Source: Bacteriovorax stolpii | GTDB lineage: Bacteria > Bdellovibrionota > Bacteriovoracia > Bacteriovoracales > Bacteriovoracaceae | NCBI GenBank assembly: GCA_945883845.1 | Contig: CAMCYI010000014.1 | Coordinates: 32,151 to 96,150 of the forward strand | Direction of reading: 5' to 3' | DNA: 64,000 nucleotides | Shown: piece after piece, positions 33,680 to 42,522 of the stretch | How positions within the stretch are numbered: position 1 is the stretch's first letter | How the letters are laid out: the number at the start of each line of letters is the position of its first letter | Position numbers and translations under genes: made by a program | Notes under the pieces: model-generated | Databases searched by the model: none | The model's input: only the letters and a program-made list of their open reading frames with translations | Told to the model about the DNA's origin: nothing

Positions 33680-34522
33680 TCACCGGACCGCCTCGATCAT
33701 CCAGTCCCGTACATCCTGTAGTTCTTCCTGCGTGAGTGCCTGCGATGGATCCGGCGGCATCTTTCCCATGGCCATGATCTTATAGAGCTTCGACGATTCC
33801 GGGTCATTCCGGTCAGAGATAGAGCTCGCACGCAACTCGTCTAACTTTTCCATTCCACCAAAACCGCCGCGGGCGTTGCCATTGGCGTGGCAGCGAAAGC
33901 ATTTAGCTTCAAACGTTGCCCGGGTCGCGGAAACCGGGTCCTCCGGTTTTGTATCATACTTAAGATTATAGGCCTCAATTTTAGAGATCAGAGGATCGGT
34001 CCATGTAAGGATCGCGGTTTCATCAGCATCTGTGATTTTCCGTTTGGGGTAGAAGACGCGGTAAATTTTAATCGGCATCGAACGCTCAATCGTGGAAGCA
34101 CGGATGGCCTTGAGAAGAGCAAGCTGTGAGTTACTCCCTAGAGACTGCAAAGGAAACCCTTTCGAGAAATCGAGACTTTTGATCCCATCAACCTGATGGT
34201 GACTAATCGGATTTCTTGAACGTAAGATGCGCCCGTAAAACGGAAGTTTCGTATTGGCATCGTGACAGGAAAAACACTTTCTCTGGATCATCGGTGCGAT
34301 TGTCTTAAATTCAGTATTCGCCGAAGTCACAATCTCTTTCCACTCCAATACTTTCTGGCGTTCGTGTTCGGCCAGTTGATCCAGACGCCTGCGCTCTAAT
34401 CTTTCGGCCTGTCTCTGCAAGGCCTCTCGGTTTGCGACGGGGTTATCAAACTGCAGGCCCGTGCGTTTCGCACAGGAGACCATCGTCGACAGCAAAAGGA
34501 TCAAAAGAAATGATAACGACAT
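33680..34522 (-). CDS. Diheme c-type cytochrome lipoprotein
   Basis: A 280-residue protein with a lipoprotein signal (MSLSFLLILLLSTMVSC). Two haem-attachment motifs are present: CFSCHDANT (about residue 89) and CFRCHANGNARGGFGG (about 216), with an MPIKIY segment after the first and GKMPPDPSQ after the second, where a Met could serve as axial ligand. Residues 25-65 form a charged helix. It converges on the four-gene haem operon and may be a redox partner of it; this is inferred from location only. Confidence 0.88.
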   Translation of the reverse strand: MSLSFLLILLLSTMVSCAKRTGLQFDNPVANREALQRQAERLERRRLDQLAEHERQKVLEWKEIVTSANTEFKTIAPMIQRKCFSCHDANTKLPFYGRILRSRNPISHHQVDGIKSLDFSKGFPLQSLGSNSQLALLKAIRASTIERSMPIKIYRVFYPKRKITDADETAILTWTDPLISKIEAYNLKYDTKPEDPVSATRATFEAKCFRCHANGNARGGFGGMEKLDELRASSISDRNDPESSKLYKIMAMGKMPPDPSQALTQEELQDVRDWMIEAVR

Positions 34523-34610
34523 GCCTTTAAGGTATCACCCGTATCGAGCTGAAAGGTAGAGAGTGAATGAATTACATGATAGATGAAGAGGTTTTGTCGA
34601 AGTGATATTT

Positions 34611-34648
34611 CGAAACAAAAAAGAAGGGGAGGCACTCGCCTCCCCTTC
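34611..34648 (-). terminator. Rho-independent terminator of the small secreted protein gene
   Basis: On the minus strand an 11-bp stem (GAAGGGGAGGC / GCCTCCCCTTC, 4-nt loop) is followed by TTTTTTG, about 23 nt after the stop at 34672. Confidence 0.92.
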
Positions 34649-34671
34649 GTATGATTCATCAGCGAAAAAAT

Positions 34672-35016
34672 TTACTTAGCGAGATTGAAGCTAACACCCG
34701 AAGCCGGGCAACCAACGAGACCAGCTACGTTGTAATAAGTCTTACCGTTTGCAAGATAGTAAACATAAGCAAGATCAACATCTTTACCGTTCACAACAAC
34801 TTGTGAGTATTGGCCGACTTTCTTGATGCTTGATGATTTAACAGTCTGAGCTTTTACTTTTGTTTCGCCACATGGCTCACAGATATGACCGATCTTCGTT
34901 CCTGGCTTGAAGAACTCAAGAGAGTCCTTAGCGAGTTTCTTGTTGATCAACATACACTGATCTGCGAAAGCTGAAGAAGAGAGAACAAGAAGCATGAGTA
35001 CTGAAAACTTTTTCAT
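34672..35016 (-). CDS. Small secreted cysteine-containing protein
   Basis: A 114-residue protein from ATG 35016, chosen because CGGAGGA lies 6 nt upstream and the ATG opens a signal peptide (MKKFSVLMLLVLSSSAFA). Mature sequence of about 96 residues has four cysteines (QCMLI, HICEPCGE, VGCPAS), probably two disulfides. No family recognised. It has its own terminator. Confidence 0.8.
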   Translation of the reverse strand: MKKFSVLMLLVLSSSAFADQCMLINKKLAKDSLEFFKPGTKIGHICEPCGETKVKAQTVKSSSIKKVGQYSQVVVNGKDVDLAYVYYLANGKTYYNVAGLVGCPASGVSFNLAK

Positions 35017-35108
35017 GGAATCCTCCGGAAAAATCATTTGTTTAGTGGTGCCAACACTATATCCACAGAATCCATCCATGTGAGAGGATATCCCGATTTT
35101 ACAATAGG

Positions 35109-35129
35109 AGTGTCTAATTTTTGGACACT
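35109..35129. repeat. Inverted repeat at the 3' end of the oppA-like gene
   Basis: AGTGTC and GACACT are separated by 9 nt and overlap the stop codon of the peptide-binding protein gene. No T tract follows on the minus strand. It may be a weak terminator or an operator for the small secreted protein gene. Confidence 0.35.
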
Positions 35130-36882
35130 ATTTAAAACTGACCATCATTTTTCCTTTCTTCTCATTATCAACATTCAGGTACTGAAACTGATACTGGGCA
35201 AACTCAGTGTACTTGAAGTTTTTAAGCCAGCCGTGGGCGAGGTGAAATCGCGTCCGGTGAAAGTTGAAGACCCAAGGGACCTCCTCGCCTACCAGTCTGT
35301 TTAGCTCAGCATAAAGAGCGTTTCTCTCCGGAGACTCCTGCATCATGCGTGCCTTAACGAAGAGCTCATCAAACTTCGGATTGCAATAATTGGAGCCATT
35401 GCTTCCGGGCGCTTTATTCGGACAGAAGAAAAGCCCAAGGAAGTTCTCCGCATCTGGATAGTCAGCACCCCAGGCCATGCCCCACATGTCGGCCTGCTTG
35501 CGGGCAACTTTATTGGTAAGCTCGGGCCAGGTGTTCTGATTAACCACAACTTTGATCCCGATTTTCTCAACACATTTTGCAAAATACTCCCCTGACTGAC
35601 GATAGAAGGCCTGCCCCAAGGTCTCATATTTGATAACAGGGAATCCCTTACCTTCCGGATAACCGGCCTCTTTCAACAGGGCCTTTGCGCGATCTAGATT
35701 GAGTTCCATATAAGGATTCTTATAATCCTTATCATAACCACCCATACCCGGAGGAATCACCGACTGCGCCGTTGTCGCCGTGTTGTTATAAAACAGTTTA
35801 TTGGCAGTCGGACGGTCAAAAGCGAGATTGATCGCCTGACGAACTCTCTTATCCTTGAACATCTTCATTTCATTATTAAAGGCGTAGTAAGTTGTATCCA
35901 GCATGGGATCAATGTGGAGGACAACATTCTTCTGGGAAATTTCAGGGAGGACTTTTCCGTCAGAAGAAAGAACGTTACCAAAATTATCTTTCGGAAGAAG
36001 AATCAGGTCACTCTTCCCTTTCCAGAAATTCTGCCACTTCGGCTGTTCTTCAACTTGTACGTCGACAGTAATTTTATCAACGAGGGGAAGTCGTTTACCT
36101 GCATCTTCAAGTAATCCTTTTTCTTTGTCGCCTTCACTACCCTCTGTTGGATAGAACTTTTCACGATAATCAGGATTTTTAAGATAGACCACCCGATTCG
36201 TCTGATCATATTTTTTTAAAGTGAAAGCACCTGTGCCTACGGGGTGATTGATAAACTCAACACCATACTTTTCAACCACCTCACGAGCAACTGCGACAGT
36301 CTGGGCCATGGCGAGTGAGTAAAGAAACTGGGGAGCAGGAGTTTTCAGGATAAATTGAATCGTATAATCATCGATTGCCTTAAGTCCCTCGATCTCATCA
36401 GCATAATTTGTCTTTTCGGCCTTGGCATACTTCGCGCGCCACTCATCGAGACCTTTGAGCTTATCAACGAGAATCCACCAGGCCTTCGCCGTATTTTTTG
36501 GATCGGCCATACGCTTAAAGGAATAGACGAAATCCGATGCCTTGAGTTCGCGGCCTTTTCCACTTGAAAAAGCTTCATCATGGTGAAAGAAAACCCCTTT
36601 ATGAATTTTCACAGTGTACGTCAGACCATCTTCACTGACAGTCGGGAGTGCTTCGGCGATATTCGGCAAAAGTTCATAGGGCCGCTTGAGGGGGTGAAAC
36701 TCATAAAGACCTTCATAAACTTTTCCGATCTCATTGGCCGAATACATGTCTGATGACTGAATCGGATCGTAACCAAAGAACTTTTCCGGCGAGACAAGAT
36801 AAAGTTCCCGCGCACCGGTGTCTCGTTGTTTAGTACACCCAGCGATGGTGATGAGAACAAAAAGAAAAGATATGAGTTTCAT
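35128..36882 (-). CDS. Peptide ABC transporter substrate-binding lipoprotein (OppA/DppA family)
   Basis: A 584-residue lipoprotein (MKLISFLFVLITIAGC). The family pattern is clear: DPIQSSDMYSANEIGKVYEGLYE near the start, then PLKRPYELLPNIAEALPTVS, and DGLTYTVKIHKGVFFH. VRQAINLAFDRP occurs in the middle, where the family has its invariant RxAIxxAxDR, and WGADYPDAENFLGLFF further on. It captures oligopeptides in the periplasm for an ABC importer. No permease or ATPase gene is next to it, so those components must be encoded elsewhere. GAGGATCT precedes the ATG. Confidence 0.94.
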   Translation of the reverse strand: MKLISFLFVLITIAGCTKQRDTGARELYLVSPEKFFGYDPIQSSDMYSANEIGKVYEGLYEFHPLKRPYELLPNIAEALPTVSEDGLTYTVKIHKGVFFHHDEAFSSGKGRELKASDFVYSFKRMADPKNTAKAWWILVDKLKGLDEWRAKYAKAEKTNYADEIEGLKAIDDYTIQFILKTPAPQFLYSLAMAQTVAVAREVVEKYGVEFINHPVGTGAFTLKKYDQTNRVVYLKNPDYREKFYPTEGSEGDKEKGLLEDAGKRLPLVDKITVDVQVEEQPKWQNFWKGKSDLILLPKDNFGNVLSSDGKVLPEISQKNVVLHIDPMLDTTYYAFNNEMKMFKDKRVRQAINLAFDRPTANKLFYNNTATTAQSVIPPGMGGYDKDYKNPYMELNLDRAKALLKEAGYPEGKGFPVIKYETLGQAFYRQSGEYFAKCVEKIGIKVVVNQNTWPELTNKVARKQADMWGMAWGADYPDAENFLGLFFCPNKAPGSNGSNYCNPKFDELFVKARMMQESPERNALYAELNRLVGEEVPWVFNFHRTRFHLAHGWLKNFKYTEFAQYQFQYLNVDNEKKGKMMVSFK

Positions 36883-36896
36883 AGATCCTCAAAGTA

Positions 36897-36920
36897 AAGA
36901 GGCCCCTTTCGGGGCCTCTT
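36897..36920 (-). terminator. Rho-independent terminator after the topoisomerase operon
   Basis: AAGAGGCCCC / GGGGCCTCTT, perfect 10-bp stem with a 4-nt loop, just downstream of the stop at 36927 on the minus strand; the T tract is short (CTCTTTACTTT). Confidence 0.85.
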
Positions 36921-36926
36921 GGTTAA

Positions 36927-38360
36927 TTACTGTCTGGTTGTGGGCTTAACTTTCTCAGCTTTGGCCTTGGCGAAGTTGCGTTTTTTTTCCGCTTCCTTGT
37001 CGGCCATGATTGCAGCAAGTTTTTTATTCACGTCTTCAAGCTCTTCGATGAGCTTCTTCTTCAAAAGTTCAGGAGACTTGAGAACTTTTCTAAAATCGTT
37101 CAATGCGGACGTCTCTTCCTTGATGAGGAGAAGACGTTTTTCAACTTCTTCTTTCGTCATTCGGTAGATCGCCATATCTGCGAGGTACTCAGCATAAACG
37201 AATTTAGATTTCGAGAGATAATCCACGTAGTCTTTACGGTTCGCTTTCTTCTCAGCGATCGCGTAATGCTTCTCTTTGATAAAGCGGATGATCTCATTAT
37301 TTTTAGTGAGGCGATCTTCGTAGTCCCTGATAAGGAGTTCGTAGCGGCGTTTAGTAACACCCACTCTCTGGACCGTGAAAACTTCGAGAATTTCCTCAAC
37401 CGTGTGGAAGACTTTAACACCTTTCTCTGTGATGAGCGTGTAGTTCGGCACAATCGAGGCCGTCACACCCATCGTCGACTCAACTTCTGCGAGAGTCGGA
37501 GTCTGACCGCGCTTAAAGATGAGCTCAATATTGATAACGTTATCAACAGAAGAATCGATGTAGTCCTTGAGGAAGTCAGCATCCATGTGCTTATTCAAAT
37601 GGCGATAAATCTTCGTCGCATCGTAGCCCTTCGGCACTTCAGTGATGTAGATTTTCTCTCCCACTTGCCTGAAGCTCATGCGGGTGATGATTCTTCCCTT
37701 CTCATCGACTTCAACTTTGTCTGTGTAGTATCGAAAGTATGGTTTGATCTTCTTGATTTTCCCGGTCTGAACAAATGAGATCATCGATTTCACGATGTCA
37801 TCATGGTTAAAACTTGGAATGACAGAGGAGAACCCCGTTCCGATTCCTTCAGCACCATTGAGGAGCATGATCGGGAGTTTCGGAAGAAGCCCCACTGGCT
37901 CCATCACTTTTTCATCATAGTTCGGAACCATCAGAACCTGGTTCATGTCGTCGAACAAAAGAAGTTCAGCGACTTTCCCCATTTTACATTCGATATAACG
38001 GGCAGCAGCTGCCTGCGTTTCCATCCTTTCCCCGAAGTAACCTTTTTTATCCACAAGTGGATAGTTATTCGAGAACGTGTAGTCCTGGGCAAGGTTCACA
38101 ATTGATTGTTCTACAGAAGCAGGCCCGTGAGGATGCAACGTGAGGACAAGACCTGTCAGTGAACTTACCTTAACGAGACCTTTATTAGAGTTTTTCCATA
38201 GAGTGAAAAGAATACGTCTCTGCGACGGCTTCAAACCATCCTGGAGATAAGGAATCGCACGATCCATGAGGGTATAGATCTGATAGGTTCTGTATTCTTC
38301 TTTGACCAGGTCATGGAGGGAAATGGCGGCCATGGAATGGAGGGACTGATTCTCTTTCAT
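36927..38360 (-). CDS. Type IIA DNA topoisomerase, breakage-reunion subunit (T4/eukaryote-like)
   Basis: A 477-residue protein with the GyrA/ParC/Top2 winged-helix core: AIPYLQDGLKPSQRRILF, then HPHGPASVEQSIVNLAQ, and the catalytic tyrosine Tyr122 in AAAARYIECKM. The sequence around SNNYPLVDKKGYFGERM and NGAEGIGTGFSSVIPSFN is closer to phage T4 gp52 and eukaryotic Top2 (which have NGAEGIGTGW) than to GyrA/ParC (NGSSGI). It ends after the coiled coil with a Lys-rich tail and has no GyrA beta-pinwheel. It pairs with the ATPase subunit encoded 3 bp upstream. It probably decatenates or relaxes DNA rather than supercoiling it. Genuine gyrase genes are not in this window. Confidence 0.9.
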   Translation of the reverse strand: MKENQSLHSMAAISLHDLVKEEYRTYQIYTLMDRAIPYLQDGLKPSQRRILFTLWKNSNKGLVKVSSLTGLVLTLHPHGPASVEQSIVNLAQDYTFSNNYPLVDKKGYFGERMETQAAAARYIECKMGKVAELLLFDDMNQVLMVPNYDEKVMEPVGLLPKLPIMLLNGAEGIGTGFSSVIPSFNHDDIVKSMISFVQTGKIKKIKPYFRYYTDKVEVDEKGRIITRMSFRQVGEKIYITEVPKGYDATKIYRHLNKHMDADFLKDYIDSSVDNVINIELIFKRGQTPTLAEVESTMGVTASIVPNYTLITEKGVKVFHTVEEILEVFTVQRVGVTKRRYELLIRDYEDRLTKNNEIIRFIKEKHYAIAEKKANRKDYVDYLSKSKFVYAEYLADMAIYRMTKEEVEKRLLLIKEETSALNDFRKVLKSPELLKKKLIEELEDVNKKLAAIMADKEAEKKRNFAKAKAEKVKPTTRQ

Positions 38361-38363
38361 AAA

Positions 38364-40409
38364 TTATGCTCTTTTCTCTCTTGCGGCAGCTGCTACTTTC
38401 TTTTTATCGGCCTTGACACCAGCGATGATGTTCGTAAGATCGACGTCGATCTCTTCAGAGTCAATCAGGAGATCCTTTCGGAGCTGAGACTCTTTTCCGA
38501 AACACGTTTCGAGCATATCTTTAGAGGCCTTAAGGTCTTTGGTGGAAATTTTTGTGAAGTCCTTACGGTTAAGAACGTGCTTAAACGCTTCCGGACTCAT
38601 TTCTCCGAGTCCCTTGTTTCTCATGATCTCTTTGATCTTTACGTCATTTTTTTTCTTCAGGGCTTCAAGTTCTTTCTCTGATTCGCAGTAAACTGTACCT
38701 TTATCAGTGATGACCTCGAAGAGCGGTGCTTTCGCGATCTGGATCATGCCCATGTCGAACATCTCAGGCCAGAAAGTGAAGAAGAAATTCGTGAGGAGAG
38801 TATTGATGTGACCACCATCGACATCGGAATCCGCGAGGAAAACGATTTTCGAATAACGGAGGTCATGAGTTTTTGCTTCAACTTTCTGCCCGATAGCGAG
38901 CCCGATGGAGCTCATGATGTCGGCAAACTCCTGGTTCTCAAGCACTTCCTTAATCGAGGCCTGGGAAACGTTCATCGGTTTCCCTTTGAGAGCGATCCCA
39001 CCCTGATAAAGTTTATCGCGTGCTGAACGAAGACCACCGATAGCAGAGTCCCCTTCACAGATAAAGAGTGCGCATTTCGAGCGATCTTTTCTTTCATTAG
39101 CGTCGAGGAGTTTTTCCACGCGCTGTTTTTTACCTTTCTTGGCAATTTTCGAAGCGTCTTTAAGATCCATCAGGCGCTGGCGTGATTTCGCGCGCTCCAT
39201 GATGTGGTCCATGAGCTCCTGGTTTTTACGAAGGAACTTCGGCATCCCGTCGCCCATGAATGTTTCAATGGCCTTCTCAAGAAGACTGTCACGAACGAGC
39301 TTACGCTTGGTTTGTGATTCAAAACGAGGATTCGGCATCACGATACCGATGATAAACGTCATTCCCGCGAGAACATCGTTATCCACGAGTGTGAGTTTGT
39401 CTTTCTTGGCCGTGCGCTCGAGTTTTTCCTTGAGAGCATTAATATAGATACGCTTGATTTTATCGTGGTGAAATCCACCGTCATAAGTCGGTGTCGAGTT
39501 TACAAATGAGATCATTCTTTCTTTATCATCACTCTTCCTATCAAGAGCAACAGAAATGCTGATATCAAATTTCGCCTTAACCTTTGCACCTTTAATATTG
39601 GTTGTTTCATAGTCATAAGACTCTGAACCAATCAACTGAGCTCCCGTCGGATCAATCCTCTGGGCGAGCTCAAACAATCCCTTCTTATACATGTAAACTT
39701 CATCGTTGAAGTAGAATGTGAGTCCAGGGTTGTTATAAGCGAGATCGATGATGCGTTTTCTTAAGAGTTCTTTGTCGACGACCTGATTCTTATAAACTTC
39801 CTTGGCGAGGGTCAGCTCCACACGCACACCTGATGGGCCCTTGAAAGTCTTCTCAGGAGTCTTCTTGATCTTCAGAGCACCGTCGAGGAATTCGTAAGTT
39901 TGTTCTTTTTTTGTATTGTAGTGCTTGATGGTCGCGCGAAAGAGATCTGATGTGAGACACGTAGCAGATGCGCCCAGGCCGTTTTGCCCGAGTGTACGAT
40001 AAAGAAAGCCTTTCTCATCAACTTCTTCGTCTTTAAATTTTGAACCAGTACGGAACTCGGTATACACATCTTTTATCTTGGCGAGCGGAAACCCAATCCC
40101 ATTATCCTGAACTGTAACGATCTTCTGATCCTGTGAAAGGTTCACGTGAATTTCTGTAACGTGGCCGCGGTAGAATTCATCAATCGAGTTATCAAGAATT
40201 TCTTCGATGGCCTTAGATTTGGCCTGGTGAAATTTCACCGTTTTAAATTCGAGTGAATCTTTGGTGTAGACGTATGTTTCGAGGTCTTCAATATCGTTAC
40301 TTCCAAACACCAGGGTGACGCGATTGCGACAATGCCAGCGTTGATCTTTACTTTCGATGACGGCTTCTTTAACCTTTCCGCCACGGCGCTTCACTTCTTC
40401 GACGGCCAT
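38364..40409 (-). CDS. Type IIA DNA topoisomerase, ATPase/TOPRIM subunit (T4/eukaryote-like)
   Basis: A 681-residue protein from ATG 40409, 7 nt after AAGGAG; a TTG six bases upstream is too near that site. The GHKL ATPase is marked by EILDNSIDEF, VQDNGIGFP and GQNGLGASA. The transducer has FVNSTPTYDGGFH with a Lys further on. TOPRIM residues are EGDSAIGG (about 452) and DSDVDGGHI (about 527). It ends with a Lys/Ala-rich tail. The partner breakage subunit follows after 3 bp. Sequence style matches T4 gp39 and eukaryotic Top2 more than GyrB/ParE, in line with its partner. Confidence 0.92.
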   Translation of the reverse strand: MAVEEVKRRGGKVKEAVIESKDQRWHCRNRVTLVFGSNDIEDLETYVYTKDSLEFKTVKFHQAKSKAIEEILDNSIDEFYRGHVTEIHVNLSQDQKIVTVQDNGIGFPLAKIKDVYTEFRTGSKFKDEEVDEKGFLYRTLGQNGLGASATCLTSDLFRATIKHYNTKKEQTYEFLDGALKIKKTPEKTFKGPSGVRVELTLAKEVYKNQVVDKELLRKRIIDLAYNNPGLTFYFNDEVYMYKKGLFELAQRIDPTGAQLIGSESYDYETTNIKGAKVKAKFDISISVALDRKSDDKERMISFVNSTPTYDGGFHHDKIKRIYINALKEKLERTAKKDKLTLVDNDVLAGMTFIIGIVMPNPRFESQTKRKLVRDSLLEKAIETFMGDGMPKFLRKNQELMDHIMERAKSRQRLMDLKDASKIAKKGKKQRVEKLLDANERKDRSKCALFICEGDSAIGGLRSARDKLYQGGIALKGKPMNVSQASIKEVLENQEFADIMSSIGLAIGQKVEAKTHDLRYSKIVFLADSDVDGGHINTLLTNFFFTFWPEMFDMGMIQIAKAPLFEVITDKGTVYCESEKELEALKKKNDVKIKEIMRNKGLGEMSPEAFKHVLNRKDFTKISTKDLKASKDMLETCFGKESQLRKDLLIDSEEIDVDLTNIIAGVKADKKKVAAAAREKRA

Positions 40410-40487
40410 GGTCAAACTCCTTTAAAAGTTGCTTGCAAGAAAATCAATAGGATAAGATTAAGGGCAGACAGAACAATAGGTCAACCG

Positions 40488-41123
40488 ATGAGATGGCACT
40501 TTTTATTTCTATTCTTAAGTTTTTTCATCAATGAAAAATCTTTATCCCAGAGCAAAATGGTGCTTCCAACATCATTTGCCGTACCCATTTCAGAGGAGTT
40601 GAACCCTTTTTATAAACTCTCCAGTGGTCACATCGAAGACCTACGAAAAGGAGAGGTTGTCTCTGTTGGTCAGGTTGAGACCCCCAAAGAAAATGTCCAG
40701 GAGCTGATGGAATTTGTCAGCGGAGTGCACCCAAGAAACTGTACAAGGGCAATGAGAAAGCTCTCTCTCTACGAAAATTACTCCCAATACATCGATTTCA
40801 TCAAAGAAAGTAAGTACGATGAGAAAAACCAGAAGATCCATTTTGTGATGGATCATGCACTTCTTCCTTTCCCTATGGTGCTCGAATTTAAAATCGCCCG
40901 CATCACGAAAGAAGGTCATTACCCATTCACGTTTGATCATGGTTTTCTGAAAGGACTGCAGGGGAAAGTGATCGTGAAAGAAGTTGGAAAGTTTTGCCTT
41001 CTCGGATTAAAAACCGACTGGAGAGGCCCAAAGACAAAAATTCCTGACACGCTTTTTGAAACATTTATTCAGACAGCGGCACGCCTCGGTCTGGAACATT
41101 TAATAAGAGTGAGTCTCTTTTAA
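40488..41123 (+). CDS. Secreted SRPBCC/START-like protein of unknown function
   Basis: A 211-residue protein from ATG 40488 with AGG upstream and an N-terminal signal (MRWHFLFLFLSFFINEKSLS). The longer ORF from 40332 has no ribosome site and runs antisense to the topoisomerase gene. The mature protein has the strand-helix-strand rhythm of a lipid- or hydrophobic-ligand-binding SRPBCC fold (YSQYIDFIKES followed by beta strands, WRGP, and a C-terminal amphipathic helix). This is a guess from pattern. It is divergent from the topoisomerase operon. Confidence 0.7.
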   Translation: MRWHFLFLFLSFFINEKSLSQSKMVLPTSFAVPISEELNPFYKLSSGHIEDLRKGEVVSVGQVETPKENVQELMEFVSGVHPRNCTRAMRKLSLYENYSQYIDFIKESKYDEKNQKIHFVMDHALLPFPMVLEFKIARITKEGHYPFTFDHGFLKGLQGKVIVKEVGKFCLLGLKTDWRGPKTKIPDTLFETFIQTAARLGLEHLIRVSLF

Positions 41124-41201
41124 TTTTCCGACTTGTGCGCTCCACATCAAGTTCTCGATTTAGCTTTCCAAACTTATTTCATCCCATTATCTTCTTTTTC
41201 A

Positions 41202-41639
41202 ATGGAAGTACTAAGAATCAAGGCCATCGACACTCAGGCCATTCGACACAAAATGCTGCGTCCTAACGGAACCCTTGAAGACTGTATGTTTCATGGTGAC
41301 GCTGACGAGCTCACGTTTCATTTAGGTGCCTTTGTCGACAAGAAGCTAGTGAGTGTTGCTTCCTTCTATTTCGAAAGAAATACGGTCTACCCTGATGCTT
41401 ACCAGTATCGTCTTCGCGGTATGGCCACTCTTCCGGAGTACCAGGCCCGGGGTCTCTCATCTGCTCTTCTCAGAACCGCATTTCCTGTGATCAAACAAAA
41501 CCAGTGCACACTGCTCTGGTGTAATGCCCGCGAAAAAGCGATCGGTTTTTACGAAAAAGTGGGATTTAAATCGACGGACGAATTGTTCTCTCTTCCGAAC
41601 ATCGGCAAACACATTCTGATGTCGATCAAGATCGAGTAG
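41202..41639 (+). CDS. GNAT family N-acetyltransferase
   Basis: A 145-residue protein from ATG 41202; a longer reading from TTG 41133 adds a hydrophobic stretch atypical of GNATs. The acetyl-CoA loop is RLRGMATLPEYQARGLSSALL (R/Q-x-x-G-x-A/S pattern), and NAREKAIGFYEKVGFKS is the classical GNAT C-terminal motif. Substrate unknown. No ribosome site is visible, so expression may be low or leaderless. Confidence 0.9.
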   Translation: MEVLRIKAIDTQAIRHKMLRPNGTLEDCMFHGDADELTFHLGAFVDKKLVSVASFYFERNTVYPDAYQYRLRGMATLPEYQARGLSSALLRTAFPVIKQNQCTLLWCNAREKAIGFYEKVGFKSTDELFSLPNIGKHILMSIKIE

Positions 41640-41648
41640 ACCTACTCG
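41633..41648. terminator. Possible terminator hairpin between convergent genes
   Basis: CGAGTAG / CTACTCG, 7-bp stem with a 2-nt loop, overlaps the stop of the GNAT gene. No T tract; weak. Confidence 0.3.
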
Positions 41649-41704
41649 CGCATAAACTCCAGGTCATTCACTGTAAAATTACATGGCCGACGAAAATTTG
41701 CCAC

Positions 41705-42106
41705 TCAGTTCTTTAAAAAATCCTTGTTCGTTATATTAAAACTACAAACAACTGGTTGTGCATTTTGAAGGGCCCGCAGAATACCGGACGCGTTCGGTTG
41801 CAATGTGTGAATTTTAATAAAGCCTGATTTTCTCAGAGGAGATTCATCACTATCAAGAGTCACTTTCTTACCGTCACAAGACTCAAGATCAAAGTAGAGA
41901 GTTGAAGAAGCCGAAGCACTTCTGGGATTTGATCTTTTCGCATCAATGGAGAAAGCGCATTTCTTTTCTTTATACTTAAGAACATGCTGACCCGAAGGAT
42001 AAAGCTCAACACTCAAATCGCTATCGCATTTCCCGGTCATAGATGGCCCAAGCGGAGACGCCAGAGCTGAAACAGAAATGAAGAATAAGAGTACTGAGGC
42101 CTTCAT
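41705..42106 (-). CDS. Small secreted protein, paralogue of its upstream neighbour
   Basis: A 133-residue protein with signal peptide MKASVLLFFISVSALA. The mature part shares a pattern with the neighbouring 134-residue protein throughout: P-L-(G/S)-P-x-MTGKC, G-x-HVLKYK-x-KKC, TLYF, SCDGK, SPLR-x-(S/T)GFIK, SGxLR and AQPV-x-C. Four matching cysteines suggest two conserved disulfides. No known family. It lies 11 bp downstream of the paralogue and is the last gene of the PAD-like operon. Confidence 0.85.
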   Translation of the reverse strand: MKASVLLFFISVSALASPLGPSMTGKCDSDLSVELYPSGQHVLKYKEKKCAFSIDAKRSNPRSASASSTLYFDLESCDGKKVTLDSDESPLRKSGFIKIHTLQPNASGILRALQNAQPVVCSFNITNKDFLKN

Positions 42107-42117
42107 CGGGATCCTTT

Positions 42118-42522
42118 TTAATTATCTCTCATGAACTGAAGGTCGCTTACCTGAAAATTACAAGCAACCGGCTGGGCACCTTCAATCACACGAAGCACAC
42201 CGGAGCTTTGATTAAGCTTCGCATCCACTTTGATGAAGCCCGTGTGTCTGAGCGGAGAAATGTCCGTGTCAGGAAGCACATTTTTGCCATCACAAGACTT
42301 GATGGCGAAGTACAACGTTGCATTCTGGGTTACGCCGCGCTCGCGGTATCTCTTGCTTGTGATCTCGAAAGAGCACTTCTTCTTTTTGTATTTCAGGACG
42401 TGAAGTCCCTCTTTCTGAATGATGACACTCAGATCAGGTCCACATTTCCCGGTCATGTCCGGAGAAAGTGGTGCTGCCATCGCTGAAAAAGAAACGAAGA
42501 AACTTAAGATTAAAGATTTCAT
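42118..42522 (-). CDS. Small secreted protein, tandem paralogue in the PAD-like operon
   Basis: A 134-residue protein from ATG 42522, with AAGGA 8 nt upstream. Signal peptide is MKSLILSFFVSFSAMA. The mature part shares the four-cysteine pattern described for its downstream paralogue (MTGKC, YKKKKCSF, KSCDGKN, QPVACNF). The start codon overlaps the stop of the PAD-like gene by one base (TAATG), which makes translational coupling likely. Two adjacent copies imply recent-to-intermediate duplication. A structural or inhibitor role is possible but unproven. Confidence 0.88.
   Translation of the reverse strand: MKSLILSFFVSFSAMAAPLSPDMTGKCGPDLSVIIQKEGLHVLKYKKKKCSFEITSKRYRERGVTQNATLYFAIKSCDGKNVLPDTDISPLRHTGFIKVDAKLNQSSGVLRVIEGAQPVACNFQVSDLQFMRDN

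Noticed and set aside
36927..40409. Calling the pair gyrA/gyrB
   Set aside because: The breakage subunit lacks the beta-pinwheel needed for gyrase supercoiling, and its motifs fit T4/eukaryotic Top2 better.
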